A stretch of 64,000 bases of DNA from NCBI RefSeq assembly GCF_011947265.1, contig NZ_JAATHD010000002.1, forward strand, positions 186,001 to 250,000, read 5' to 3'. The number at the start of each line of letters is the position of its first letter. The stretch's first letter is position 1. This document shows positions 51,941 to 60,502 of the stretch, in pieces. Source of the stretch: Paenibacillus sp. HB172176 (GTDB taxonomy: Bacteria > Bacillota > Bacilli > Paenibacillales > Paenibacillaceae). The position numbers were made by a program, and so were the translations under genes. The notes under the pieces are model-generated. The model had not been told where the DNA came from. It searched no databases and was given only the letters and a program-made list of their open reading frames with translations.

Positions 51941-52834
51941 ATGGAATTAAGACAGCTTCATTATGTGAATCAAATCGCCCAGGAGAAAAATTTCTCGCGT
52001 GCCGCCGATAAGCTGCATATCGCTCAGCCTTCTCTCAGCCAGCAGCTGTCCAAGCTGGAGCAAGAGCTAGGTTTGCTGCTCTTCCGCCGCACGACCAATT
52101 CCGTGGAGCTGACACAAGCCGGTCAAGTGTTCGTGGAGAAAGCGCAAGCGATTCTCGACGCCGTAGAGCAGCTCCGCCAGGAGATGGACGATATGGCCCA
52201 AATGCGAAAAGGCCGGCTTGTAGTGGGCACGCTGCCCATTACGGGCTCGCATGTGCTTCCGCTCGTTCTGCCCGCCTTCGGCTCGGCTTTCCCGCAAATC
52301 GAGGTTGTGCTGGTTGAAGAGACCACCTCGAAGCTCGAGCAATTAACCGCAAGCGGCGGAACGGATCTCAGCCTGCTCTCTCTCCCGCTGATCGACAATA
52401 CGCTGGCATGGGAGCCTTATCTGGAAGAAGAAATTTGCCTTGCCGTTCCAAGGCGGCATCGACTCGCGGAGCTGGGCGAGCCCGTTGATATCGCGCAGTT
52501 AAAGGATGAGGCGTTCATCGTGCTTAAGCGCGGTCAAGGCTTTCGCCAGATCGCTATGGAGCTGTGCCAGAAAGCGGGATTCACGCCGACCGTCGTGTTC
52601 GAGAGCAGCAATATCGAAACCGTTCAATCTCTGGTTGCGGGAGGCATGGGCATCGCCTTTGTCCCGCAAATGCTCACTCGGCCTCCCGGCACGGATTTTG
52701 CCCCGTCCTATCTGCAGTTGAAGCAGCATCCCTTCCGCACGCTGGTGATCGCAAGCCGCAAAGGCAGATATTTGTCCAAAGCGGCCAGAGCGTTCATCGA
52801 CACGCTGAAGCAAACGATTCACCCCTACCGCTAG
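51941..52834 (+). CDS. LysR-family transcriptional regulator
   Basis: 297 aa. Winged HTH at 1-60 (MELRQLHYVNQIAQEKNFSRAADKLHIAQPSLSQQLSKLEQELG), then a periplasmic-binding-like effector domain 90-295. Divergent from leuCD, which it probably regulates. Its TAG stop is the same CTAG palindrome that provides the stop of the convergent nitrilase gene. Effector unknown. Confidence 0.92.
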   Translation: MELRQLHYVNQIAQEKNFSRAADKLHIAQPSLSQQLSKLEQELGLLLFRRTTNSVELTQAGQVFVEKAQAILDAVEQLRQEMDDMAQMRKGRLVVGTLPITGSHVLPLVLPAFGSAFPQIEVVLVEETTSKLEQLTASGGTDLSLLSLPLIDNTLAWEPYLEEEICLAVPRRHRLAELGEPVDIAQLKDEAFIVLKRGQGFRQIAMELCQKAGFTPTVVFESSNIETVQSLVAGGMGIAFVPQMLTRPPGTDFAPSYLQLKQHPFRTLVIASRKGRYLSKAARAFIDTLKQTIHPYR

Positions 52835-53628
52835 ACATACAAAGAAGGACGCCGATCCTCGAACACCGGAATTCTGGTGCGCACCTGATCGACCAGGGAG
52901 AGATCGATGTCCGCGTACAGAATCGTCTCCTCTTCGCCCGCTTCTGCAACGATCTCCCCCCAAGGATCGATAACGAGAGAATGGCCGAAGAAGGAGGTCT
53001 CGCCGCTTTGTCCCATACGATTGCAGGCGATGACGTACATCTGATTCTCGATCGCTCTCGCGGTGAGCAGCGTGCGCCAATGATGGAGCCGGGGATTCGG
53101 CCATTCCGCCGGAACGAACAGGAGCTTTGCTCCTTGGAGGGCGAGCTTGCGCGACAGCTCGGGAAAGCGAATATCATAGCAGATCATCATCCCTGCCTGC
53201 TCGCCTTCAAGCTTCAGTTCTCCGGGCTTTCCGCCCGCTTGCAAATATTTCTCCTCCTCCATCAGCCGGAACAGATGAATCTTGGAATATTCGCCGATCT
53301 TCCCGCCTCTGCGATCAAAAGCGTAAATCGTATTGTAGACGCCGTCCTCTCTCTTCTCCGCAATGGAGCCGCCAATGATGTAGACCTCATGCTCTTCTGC
53401 GAATCGGGACAGGAATGCGATCGTTCTTCTTCCTTGTTCATCCGCCAACTCTTCAATTTGAGTCAAAGCGTATCCGGTATTCCACATTTCCGGAAACATC
53501 AGCACATCCGGCTTCGGCTCAGATTGAACGGCTTTCTCCAGCAGCTGCTCTAATTTGGCAAAATTTCGTTCAGGAAATCCCGCCTCGACATCCATCTGAA
53601 GCAGTGCGATACGTAATGTTCCCGTCAT
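52831..53628 (-). CDS. mtnU: Carbon-nitrogen hydrolase, omega-amidase-like (methionine salvage MtnU type)
   Basis: 265 aa nitrilase-superfamily protein. Catalytic triad Glu (FPEMWNTGY), Lys (YSKIHLF) and Cys (MMICYDIRFPE). Similar proteins (B. subtilis MtnU/YkrU, mammalian Nit2) hydrolyse alpha-ketoglutaramate-type amides left after glutamine transamination, and MtnE-like aminotransferase is encoded close by. Start ATG 53628 is nine bases after GGAGGA; the ATG at 53637 abuts it. Promoter at 53663-53690. Confidence 0.78.
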   Translation of the reverse strand: MTGTLRIALLQMDVEAGFPERNFAKLEQLLEKAVQSEPKPDVLMFPEMWNTGYALTQIEELADEQGRRTIAFLSRFAEEHEVYIIGGSIAEKREDGVYNTIYAFDRRGGKIGEYSKIHLFRLMEEEKYLQAGGKPGELKLEGEQAGMMICYDIRFPELSRKLALQGAKLLFVPAEWPNPRLHHWRTLLTARAIENQMYVIACNRMGQSGETSFFGHSLVIDPWGEIVAEAGEEETILYADIDLSLVDQVRTRIPVFEDRRPSLYV

Positions 53629-53662
53629 AGCAGTCATTCCTCCTGTTTGTGTTTATTTCCCT

Positions 53663-53690
53663 ATAATACCTTCTCATGGTTCCGTGTCAA
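53663..53690 (-). promoter_or_regulatory. Sigma-A promoter of mtnU
   Basis: Minus strand: perfect -35 TTGACA (53690-53685), 16-base spacer, -10 TATTAT (53668-53663). No room for an S-box riboswitch before the gene. Confidence 0.65.
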
Positions 53691-53778
53691 GATGGGCAGT
53701 TTAATAGCAAGAAACGGCTGTGCGACATTTGCTTTTTTGCAAGCTTGACAATCGGCCAGGAAAAAGGAGAATCCAACC

Positions 53779-54267
53779 ATGAAGAAAATTTTCAAACCCT
53801 TGCTTTTATCCCTATGCGCCCTGTTCGTTCTATTATCCGCTTGTCCGTCTGCCTTCGCCTCCCCTCAAGACAAGCAGCCTCAGAAGTCTGCCAAGTTTGC
53901 CGCGGTCGGAGAACAAACAACGTCCAGGCCCGTTCAAGTGTTCGACATTGCCGCAGGCAAGGTCATCAAATCGATTCCGAATGACCAAGCGTTTCAAAAA
54001 ATGGCAGGTGATTGGATCGATTCGATAACCGGCTTATCTCCCCAAATCTCGAACGACAACAGCTGCACCTATGTATTCCGCGTGCCGCTGAACGAGCCGG
54101 TTACGGTTGCTTCGGGCAACCTCAGCTTGACGACTGCGGATCTGTTCCTGTTCTATTGCAAGGACAAGCCTCCTCTGCTGTTGGTCTTCGATGGCCAGCG
54201 CAAGCCGTATCTGTTCCTGTTTAAGGCCAATATCAAGCCGTTCATGAAGAAGACAGGCATGCTGTAG
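53779..54267 (+). CDS. Secreted or lipid-anchored protein of unknown function
   Basis: 162 aa. N-terminal signal: KKIFK, hydrophobic core, then LLSACPSAFAS, which could be cut as a lipoprotein before Cys22 or by signal peptidase I after AFA. The mature part has two cysteines and conserved-looking segments RPVQVFDIAAGKVIKSIP and NEPVTVASGNLSLTTADLFLFY. I do not recognise a family. RBS AAAAAGGAG before ATG 53779. Sits between mtnU and mtnE. Confidence 0.7.
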   Translation: MKKIFKPLLLSLCALFVLLSACPSAFASPQDKQPQKSAKFAAVGEQTTSRPVQVFDIAAGKVIKSIPNDQAFQKMAGDWIDSITGLSPQISNDNSCTYVFRVPLNEPVTVASGNLSLTTADLFLFYCKDKPPLLLVFDGQRKPYLFLFKANIKPFMKKTGML

Positions 54268-54367
54268 CGCGCCTCCCTTCAATTTTTCTCCCAATCATGC
54301 TACATTATTGCTAATGCAATTGAGGATTCCTTCAATCGCAAGCACATGATACGGAGAGAGTGATGAC

Positions 54368-55564
54368 ATGTTGACTGATAGGAATCAAAGAAAGATAGCG
54401 CCGGCGGATCGGCTGAATGGCTTGCCTACGCAGTTTTTCGCAAAGCTGGTAGCCAAGGCAAACGCGAGAGCGGCGATGGGACATGACGTAATTAACCTGG
54501 GCCAAGGCAATCCCGATCAACCGACTCCGCCGCATATTGTAGCGAAGCTTCAAGAAGCGGCCGCCAATCCGCTCTATCACAAATATCCGCCCTTCAGCGG
54601 CTATCCCTTCCTGAAGGAAGCAGTGGCGAAGCGTTATCTCGAGGATTACGGCGTGGAGCTCGACCCAGCCTCCGAGGTCGCTATTCTGTTCGGAGGGAAA
54701 ACAGGTCTCATCGAGATCAGCCAATGCCTGCTCAATCCCGGCGATGTATGTCTCGTCCCGGATCCAGGCTATCCCGATTATTGGTCTGGCGTCGCGCTGG
54801 CGGGAGCGGAGATGACCTTCCTTCCCCTTACGGCGGAGAATCGCTTTCTGCCGGATCTCGGCGCGATACCGCAAGATAAGCTGGCGAAAGCCAAACTGAT
54901 GTTCTTGAACTATCCCAACAATCCTACCGGAGCCGTCGCGGATGCTGACTTCTATGAAGAGGTGGTCGCCTTTGCAGCGGAGCACGACATCGTCGCGGCA
55001 AGCGATTTCGCCTACGGCGCCATCGGCTACGACGGCAAGCGTCCGATCAGCTTCCTGCAGACGCCGGGCGCGAAAGATGTAGGCATCGAATTCTATACCT
55101 TGTCCAAATCGTACAACATGGCAGGCTGGCGCGTTGGCTTCGCCCTTGGCAACGCCGAGATCATCTCCATGATCAATCTGATTCAGGATCATTATTATTG
55201 CAGTCTGTTCGGCGGCATCCAAGAAGCGGCGGCGCTCGCGCTCGCCGGCCCGCAGGCTTGCGTAGCCGAGCTTGGCTCCATGTACGAGCGCAGGCGCGAC
55301 GCTTTGTTCGCGGCGCTCGCGGAAATCGGCTGGAAGGCTGAGAAGCCCGCCGGCTCCTTCTTCTGCTGGCTGCCCGTGCCTGAGGGCTGGAGCTCCGAGT
55401 CCTTCGCCGACAAGCTCCTGCAAGAGGCCGATGTCGTTGTCGCCCCCGGCGCGGGCTTTGGCGAATATGGCGAGGGCTATGTGCGGCTCGGCTTGCTGAC
55501 GAGCGAGGATCGGCTTCGGGAAGCGGTACGGCGCATCGGCAAGCTTGGCATTTTCGAGAATTGA
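54368..55564 (+). CDS. mtnE: PLP-dependent aminotransferase, methionine salvage MtnE type
   Basis: 398 aa class I/II aminotransferase. NLGQGNPDQPTP, FGGKTGLIEI, NYPNNPTGA, SDFAYG, and the PLP lysine in TLSKSYNMAGWRVGF. Length and opening (ADRLNGLPTQFFAKLVAKAN) resemble B. subtilis MtnE/YkrV, which makes methionine from 2-keto-4-methylthiobutyrate. The presence of mtnU and mtnWXB close by supports this; an aspartate or LL-DAP aminotransferase relative is the alternative. RBS GGAGAGAG before ATG 54368. No S-box leader seen. Confidence 0.82.
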   Translation: MLTDRNQRKIAPADRLNGLPTQFFAKLVAKANARAAMGHDVINLGQGNPDQPTPPHIVAKLQEAAANPLYHKYPPFSGYPFLKEAVAKRYLEDYGVELDPASEVAILFGGKTGLIEISQCLLNPGDVCLVPDPGYPDYWSGVALAGAEMTFLPLTAENRFLPDLGAIPQDKLAKAKLMFLNYPNNPTGAVADADFYEEVVAFAAEHDIVAASDFAYGAIGYDGKRPISFLQTPGAKDVGIEFYTLSKSYNMAGWRVGFALGNAEIISMINLIQDHYYCSLFGGIQEAAALALAGPQACVAELGSMYERRRDALFAALAEIGWKAEKPAGSFFCWLPVPEGWSSESFADKLLQEADVVVAPGAGFGEYGEGYVRLGLLTSEDRLREAVRRIGKLGIFEN

Positions 55565-55582
55565 AATGGGGAGCAGCCTTTC

Positions 55583-55611
55583 TTTACACCGTCATGCGAT
55601 CATGTTATTCT
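55583..55611 (+). promoter_or_regulatory. Promoter of the proline T-box operon
   Basis: -35 TTTACA (55583-55588), 17-base spacer, -10 TATTCT (55606-55611). Transcription would start near 55618. Confidence 0.55.
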
Positions 55612-55617
55612 AGAGGC

Positions 55618-55894
55618 AACACTTAAAATGAAAGTTCAAAACTACCTATAAATGAAACGTGATGACGGGACCATTAAGCGAGATGGGCTGCGTTCAGAGA
55701 GTAAATTCCATTGGCTGCGAGAATTTACCGCATCAGCTCCTTGCCGAACCTACCTCCGAGCGGCCGACGCGAGTCGGACGGCGCCTCCTGTTACGAGGTT
55801 TAAGCTGGACGGCCTGCCTATGCTGCAGCCGTCAACAAAGGTGGTACCGCGGAAGCTACAGACTTTCGTCCTTTATTGGATGAAGGTCTTTTTT
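55618..55894 (+). ncRNA. T-box riboswitch leader, proline-specific
   Basis: A 277-base leader between mtnE and proB. The T-box core AGGTGGTACCGCGG is at 55839-55852. Stem I elements precede it (AGAGAGT near 55696, GCTGCGAGAA distal loop near 55716). On the 3' side of the specifier loop GAA-CCT-AC puts codon CCT (Pro) at 55749-55751. A terminator (stem 55860-55871 with 55878-55889, then five T) follows. Uncharged tRNA-Pro would pair with CCT and the T-box and allow read-through into proB and beyond. Confidence 0.88.
55860..55894 (+). terminator. Regulated terminator of the proline T-box
   Basis: 12-bp stem with a G-T pair or two, 6-nt loop, run of T residues; 34 bases before the proB start codon. 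Confidence 0.85.
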
Positions 55895-55927
55895 GTTTAT
55901 TCAACCTGAATGAGGAAGGGATCAATC

Positions 55928-57034
55928 ATGTCAGAGCGTATCGTAGTCAAAATCGGGAGCAGCTCCCTTACCTCCGAGGAAGGCGGCTTGAACCGTGGCA
56001 ATATTCGATTTTTCGTGGAGGAGCTTGCGGCTTTGCACGAAGGCGGCGATGCGGTCATGCTCGTCACATCCGGAGCGGTGGCGGCAGGCTTCCGACCAAT
56101 TGGCTATGCGTCGAGGCCGAAGCTTGTGCATGAGAAGCAAGCTGCCGCAGCCGTCGGTCAAGCGCTGCTGATGCAGGCTTACCAGGAGGCGTTCTCGCAG
56201 TACGGCATCGTCTCGGCGCAGATTCTGCTTACGCGTGCCGATTTCTCCGATCGGAAGCGAATCCAGAATGCGCTGATGACTATTGAAGAGCTGCTCAAGC
56301 AGCGCATCATCCCTATCATTAACGAGAACGATACCGTTGCCACCGACGAGCTTGTGCTCAAATTCGGCGATAACGACAATCTGTCCGCTCTTGTCGCCGC
56401 AATGACCAAAGCCGCCAAGCTCGTTATCATTACCGATATGGACGGTCTTTATACCGAGGATCCGCGCATTAATCCGAAAGCGGTCAAAATTGAACGCGTG
56501 GATCAAATCTCCGACGATATTCGCCGGCTGGCAGGCGGCGCCGGCTCCGCTGTCGGAACCGGCGGCATGCGCTCGAAGATCGAAGCGGCGCGAGTCGCGA
56601 CGCGAGGCGGCGTCTCAACATTTATCGGCAAGGTCAGTCTCGCCGGAGAACTTCATATGGCGGTGAACGGGCAAGGCAGAGGCACTTATTTCGATACCAA
56701 GCTTCATAGCTTGCCAATGAAAAAGCAGTGGCTGGGCTTTCACTCTATGCCGAAGGGATGCATTACGGTTGACGACGGAGCTGCCGCGGCGTTGTTGACC
56801 GGCGGCAAAAGCTTGCTTCCAGCCGGGGTAATCGACAGCTCGGGCGATTTCAATCCCGGCGATGTGGTCGAAGTGAAAAGCAGGCAAGATGAAATACTCG
56901 GTCGCGGGGTGGTCAATTACGCTGCGTGGCAATTGCAAGCCGCTATGGGGCTCGGCTCCGAGGAGGTTGCCCGCCGGGTGGAGGTTGTCAGAATCGAAGT
57001 CATTCATAGAGACGAATGGATAACTTTGAATTAG
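55928..57034 (+). CDS. proB: Glutamate 5-kinase
   Basis: 368 aa. Amino acid kinase domain (VVKIGSSSLT at 5-14, NENDTVATDELVLKFGDNDNLSALVA, GTGGMRSKIEAA) plus a C-terminal PUA domain (about 275-360). Phosphorylates glutamate, the first and feedback-controlled step of proline synthesis. ATG 55928 follows GGAAGGG. Its final codons are part of a 22-base direct repeat that recurs in the gap before proA. Confidence 0.94.
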   Translation: MSERIVVKIGSSSLTSEEGGLNRGNIRFFVEELAALHEGGDAVMLVTSGAVAAGFRPIGYASRPKLVHEKQAAAAVGQALLMQAYQEAFSQYGIVSAQILLTRADFSDRKRIQNALMTIEELLKQRIIPIINENDTVATDELVLKFGDNDNLSALVAAMTKAAKLVIITDMDGLYTEDPRINPKAVKIERVDQISDDIRRLAGGAGSAVGTGGMRSKIEAARVATRGGVSTFIGKVSLAGELHMAVNGQGRGTYFDTKLHSLPMKKQWLGFHSMPKGCITVDDGAAAALLTGGKSLLPAGVIDSSGDFNPGDVVEVKSRQDEILGRGVVNYAAWQLQAAMGLGSEEVARRVEVVRIEVIHRDEWITLN

Positions 57035-57075
57035 TTGCTATCCATTCTCCATTGACGAATGGATAACTTTGAATT
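57011..57075 (+). repeat. 22-base direct repeat and alternative hairpins at proB-proA junction
   Basis: The same 22 bases (beginning GACGAATGGATAAC) occur at 57011-57032, where they encode the ProB C-terminus, and at 57054-57075 in the gap. Between them TATCCATTC (57039-57047) is complementary to GAATGGATA in both copies (57014-57022 and 57057-57065), so two mutually exclusive 9-bp hairpins are possible. Confidence 0.85.
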
Positions 57076-57101
57076 GATTATGATTAGGGAGGCATACAGG
57101 A

Positions 57102-58370
57102 ATGCTAAGTGAAGAATTGGTTGTAAGCGAAGTAAGACAGAAGGCCGCGCTTGCGAAGATAGCGGCGGCGGCAATGAACCGTATGACCACCGAGCAGAAG
57201 AATGAGGCGCTCTCCTTGATGGCTGACGCTCTCATCGACAGACAACAGGAAATTATAGCTTCGAACGAGCGGGATATACAGCGCGGCCAAGAGCTGGGCA
57301 CCTCCTCGTCGCTGCTTGACCGTCTTGCTCTCAACAGCGATCGCGTGAATCAAATCGCCGAGGGCCTGCGTCAAATTATTGCGTTGCCTGATCCAATCGG
57401 AGAAACGCTAGAAGCCTTCGAACGCCCGAACGGCCTGAAAATCGAGAAGCTGCGCGTGCCGCTTGGCGTCATTGGCATGATCTATGAGGCGCGGCCGAAT
57501 GTGACCGTAGACGCGGCAGGATTATGCCTGAAAACAAGCAACAGCGTCGTGCTCCGGGGCGGCTCTGCGGCCATTGAATCCAATCGCAAAATCGTAGAGG
57601 TGCTTCGCGACGCGCTTCAAGCGTCGGCGCTGCCGAAAGACGCGATCCAACTCATCGAAGACAGCGACCGAGCTTCCGTGAATGAAATGCTGAAGCTGAA
57701 CGGCCTGCTCGATGTCGTTATTCCTCGAGGCGGAGCGAGTCTTATTCGCAATGTCATCGAAAATGCGACCGTGCCGGTTATCGAGACGGGAGCCGGCATC
57801 TGTCACGTCTTCGTGGACGAAACAGCCCAGCTTGAGATGGCGCGGGATATCGCTTACAACGCCAAGGTTCAGCGTCCTTCCGTCTGCAACTCCATCGAGA
57901 CGCTGCTTGTTCACAAGAGCCTTGCGAAGACGCATCTTCGTAGTCTCCTGAAGCCTTTCCAGGCTTACGGCGTAGAGCTGAAAGGCTGCGAACGAACGAG
58001 AGAGCTGTTGCCTGAAGCGCAGCCGGCCGACGACGAAAGCTTTGCGACCGAATTTAACGATTATATTATGAATATTCGCGTTGTGGACTCGCTTGACGAA
58101 GCGCTTCAGCATATTGCGCAGTTCGGAACGATGCATTCCGAATGCATCGTAACGCAGGACGAATCAAATGCCGACCGCTTCTTGCTTGAGGTCGATGCGG
58201 CGGCTGTTTATCACAATGCCTCCACCCGCTTTACAGACGGCTTCGAGTTCGGATTCGGCGCCGAAATCGGCATCAGCACGCAGAAGCTTCACGCACGCGG
58301 ACCTATGGGTCTTCCCGCTCTTACATCAACCAAATTCCGCATTCGCGGCGACGGACAAATTCGTCAATAA
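57102..58370 (+). CDS. proA: Gamma-glutamyl phosphate reductase
   Basis: 422 aa aldehyde-dehydrogenase-fold enzyme making glutamate-5-semialdehyde. Catalytic Cys in SVCNSIETLLV (about 265-275); MIYEARPNVTVDAAGLCLK and NASTRFTDGFEFGFGAEIGISTQKLHARGPMGL are ProA signatures. RBS AGGGAGGC before ATG 57102. 67 bases after proB, with the repeat described above in between. Confidence 0.95.
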   Translation: MLSEELVVSEVRQKAALAKIAAAAMNRMTTEQKNEALSLMADALIDRQQEIIASNERDIQRGQELGTSSSLLDRLALNSDRVNQIAEGLRQIIALPDPIGETLEAFERPNGLKIEKLRVPLGVIGMIYEARPNVTVDAAGLCLKTSNSVVLRGGSAAIESNRKIVEVLRDALQASALPKDAIQLIEDSDRASVNEMLKLNGLLDVVIPRGGASLIRNVIENATVPVIETGAGICHVFVDETAQLEMARDIAYNAKVQRPSVCNSIETLLVHKSLAKTHLRSLLKPFQAYGVELKGCERTRELLPEAQPADDESFATEFNDYIMNIRVVDSLDEALQHIAQFGTMHSECIVTQDESNADRFLLEVDAAAVYHNASTRFTDGFEFGFGAEIGISTQKLHARGPMGLPALTSTKFRIRGDGQIRQ

Positions 58371-58403
58371 TCGACAGATCGACTTTTACGGAGGTTTTGC
58401 CAC

Positions 58404-59273
58404 ATGTCTCTATTAACCCAATCCGCGATATCCGCGATGAAAATATGCTTCTACGGAGCCGGCTCCATGGCCGAAGCGATTGCGAGAGGACTTATTCAAG
58501 AAAAGCTGATCCCGGCGGAGCGCATCTCGATGCTTAATCGCAGCAACCAAGAGCGGCTCGCCGAGCTTCATGAGCAATATGGCGTGCAGACGATTCGGCA
58601 AGGATTGGACTCCGAACAATATTTGCGCGAGGCCGATATTCTCTTCCTCGCGATGAAGCCGAAGGATGCCGCTTCGGCAATTCCGCAGCTTCGTCCGCTG
58701 CTGCATTCGAAACAGCTGATCATATCCGTCATAGCGGGCTTGTCCATTCCCGCAATCGAGAAGCTGCTTGGGAGCAAGCAGTCCATTGTCAGGGCTATGC
58801 CGAATACATCAAGCACGATAGGCCTTGGAGCGACCGGCATTAGCTATTCCGAAGAGGTTACGCCGCAGCAACAGCTTGTCACGGAGGCGATCTTCCAATC
58901 CATCGGCATTCATGCCGTCGTAGACGAGAGCTTGCAGGGAGCCATTACGGGCGTTTCCGGCAGCGGCCCCGCTTATGTGTATCATTTTATGGAGGCGATG
59001 CAGCAAGCCGCGGAAGAGTTGGGCCTGCAGCCCGATATGGCCAGAGAGCTTATTATTCAGACCGTGCTCGGAGCAGCCGAGATGCTGCGCGCGACGGGAG
59101 AAGCGCCCCAGGAGCTGAGACGCAAGGTCACGTCTCCGAACGGAACGACGCAAGCGGCGCTTGAGGAGATGGCGGAAGGCCGTTTCAAGGAAACCATCGT
59201 GAAGGCGGTGCGCCGTTCGGCTGAGCGCGCAGGAGAATTGGGCGTTGCCATTGAAGGGAGCATACAAGAATGA
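58404..59273 (+). CDS. proC: Pyrroline-5-carboxylate reductase
   Basis: 289 aa. NAD(P)H-binding GAGSMAEAIARGL (residues 18-30) after a short N-terminal extension, RAMPNTSSTIGLGATGIS, and the C-terminal GSGPAYVYHFMEAM and VTSPNGTTQAALEEM motifs. Makes proline from P5C. GGAGG lies nine bases before ATG 58404, which supports the extended start over the internal ATG at 58440. Its TGA overlaps the mtnW ATG. Confidence 0.94.
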   Translation: MSLLTQSAISAMKICFYGAGSMAEAIARGLIQEKLIPAERISMLNRSNQERLAELHEQYGVQTIRQGLDSEQYLREADILFLAMKPKDAASAIPQLRPLLHSKQLIISVIAGLSIPAIEKLLGSKQSIVRAMPNTSSTIGLGATGISYSEEVTPQQQLVTEAIFQSIGIHAVVDESLQGAITGVSGSGPAYVYHFMEAMQQAAEELGLQPDMARELIIQTVLGAAEMLRATGEAPQELRRKVTSPNGTTQAALEEMAEGRFKETIVKAVRRSAERAGELGVAIEGSIQE

Positions 59274-60502
59274 CGGGATATTGCATAGCCACTTATCGCT
59301 GCTTTGACGACAAAGCCGATTTTCATAAGAAAGCAACCGGAATCGCTGTCGGTCTTACTGTCGGCAGCTGGACGGAGCTGCCCGAAGCGCAGAAAGCGGA
59401 GATGGAGAAGCATCTCGGCAAGGTTTTGTCTGTAGAGGAGCACGCAGCCGACGCCTCAAAAACGGGAGAGCGATATGCGGATATTAAAATCGCCTATCCC
59501 GATCTGAATTTCAGCAAGGACCTCCCTGCCCTGCTCGTCACGGTGTTCGGAAAGCTGTCCATGGACGGCAAAATCAAGCTTCTTGATTTGGAGGTTTCCG
59601 ATTCCTTCGCTTCAGGATTTCCCGGCCCGAAATTCGGCCTGGAAGGCGTTCGTTCCCTCGTGGACGTCCAGAAGCGACCGCTTCTTATGAGCATTTTCAA
59701 ATCGGTGATTGGACATGATATGTCCAATCTGAAGGAGCAATTCTATCAGCAAGCGCTTGGAGGCGTCGACCTGATCAAGGATGACGAGATTTTATTCGAG
59801 AATGAGCTGACGCCGCTTGAGAAAAGAGTGGAAGCTTGCATGGACGCGGCAAGAAAGGCGGAGCGGGAGACCGGCCAGAAGCTGCTGTACGCCGTGAACA
59901 TAACCGGTCCCACTTCGAAGCTTGCCGATAACGCGCGCAAAGCGATCGCAGCCGGAGCGAACGCCATCTTGTTCAACGTGTTGTCCTATGGCTACGACGC
60001 GCTTCACGAGTTAAGCAAGGATGCTTCGATCAACGTGCCAATAGCCGCGCATCCAGCGATGGCAGGCGCTTCCTATCCTTCTCCGCATTACGGTATCGGC
60101 GCCTCGCTGCTGCTGGGCAAGCTGATGCGGCTTGCCGGCGCCGACCTGGTTCTCTTCCCTTCGCCTTACGGTTCGGTGGTTATGCCGAAGGAAGAGAATC
60201 TCGCCGTCAAGCATGCGCTGCTGAAGCCGCTTCATGAGCTGAAAACGAGCTTCCCTGTACCGTCGGCGGGCATTCATCCCGGCCTGGTCGAGCTTATCAT
60301 CCGTGATTTTGGCACAGATGTCGTCGTCAATGCGGGCGGCGGCATCCATGGTCATCCCATGGGCACCGCGGCAGGCGGACAAGCCTTCAGACAAGCCATC
60401 GACGCAACATTGGACGGAAGTGGCTTGCGCGAAGCGGCGAAGCGACCGGGCAATGAAGCGCTGGCCGCGGCAATTGATGCATGGGGGATCAGAGAAGAAT
60501 GA
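59270..60502 (+). CDS. mtnW: RuBisCO-like 2,3-diketo-5-methylthiopentyl-1-phosphate enolase
   Basis: 410 aa type IV RuBisCO-like protein of methionine salvage. GGVDLIKDDE has the carbamylated Lys170 and metal ligands Asp172 and Glu173; PGPKFG has Lys121, the general base position. Loop 6 (around HPAMAGASYPSPHYG) lacks the Lys of true RuBisCO. Enolises the diketo sugar phosphate made after MtnB. ATGA overlap with proC makes it translationally coupled to a proline gene. Confidence 0.93.
   Translation: MTGYCIATYRCFDDKADFHKKATGIAVGLTVGSWTELPEAQKAEMEKHLGKVLSVEEHAADASKTGERYADIKIAYPDLNFSKDLPALLVTVFGKLSMDGKIKLLDLEVSDSFASGFPGPKFGLEGVRSLVDVQKRPLLMSIFKSVIGHDMSNLKEQFYQQALGGVDLIKDDEILFENELTPLEKRVEACMDAARKAERETGQKLLYAVNITGPTSKLADNARKAIAAGANAILFNVLSYGYDALHELSKDASINVPIAAHPAMAGASYPSPHYGIGASLLLGKLMRLAGADLVLFPSPYGSVVMPKEENLAVKHALLKPLHELKTSFPVPSAGIHPGLVELIIRDFGTDVVVNAGGGIHGHPMGTAAGGQAFRQAIDATLDGSGLREAAKRPGNEALAAAIDAWGIREE

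Noticed and set aside
54332-55423. 363-codon minus-strand frame opposite mtnE
   Set aside because: Antisense shadow of a GC-biased gene with a firm PLP-enzyme signature.
53638-55617. S-box (SAM) riboswitch before mtnU or mtnE
   Set aside because: The available gaps are about 100-140 bases and lack the S-box core motifs.
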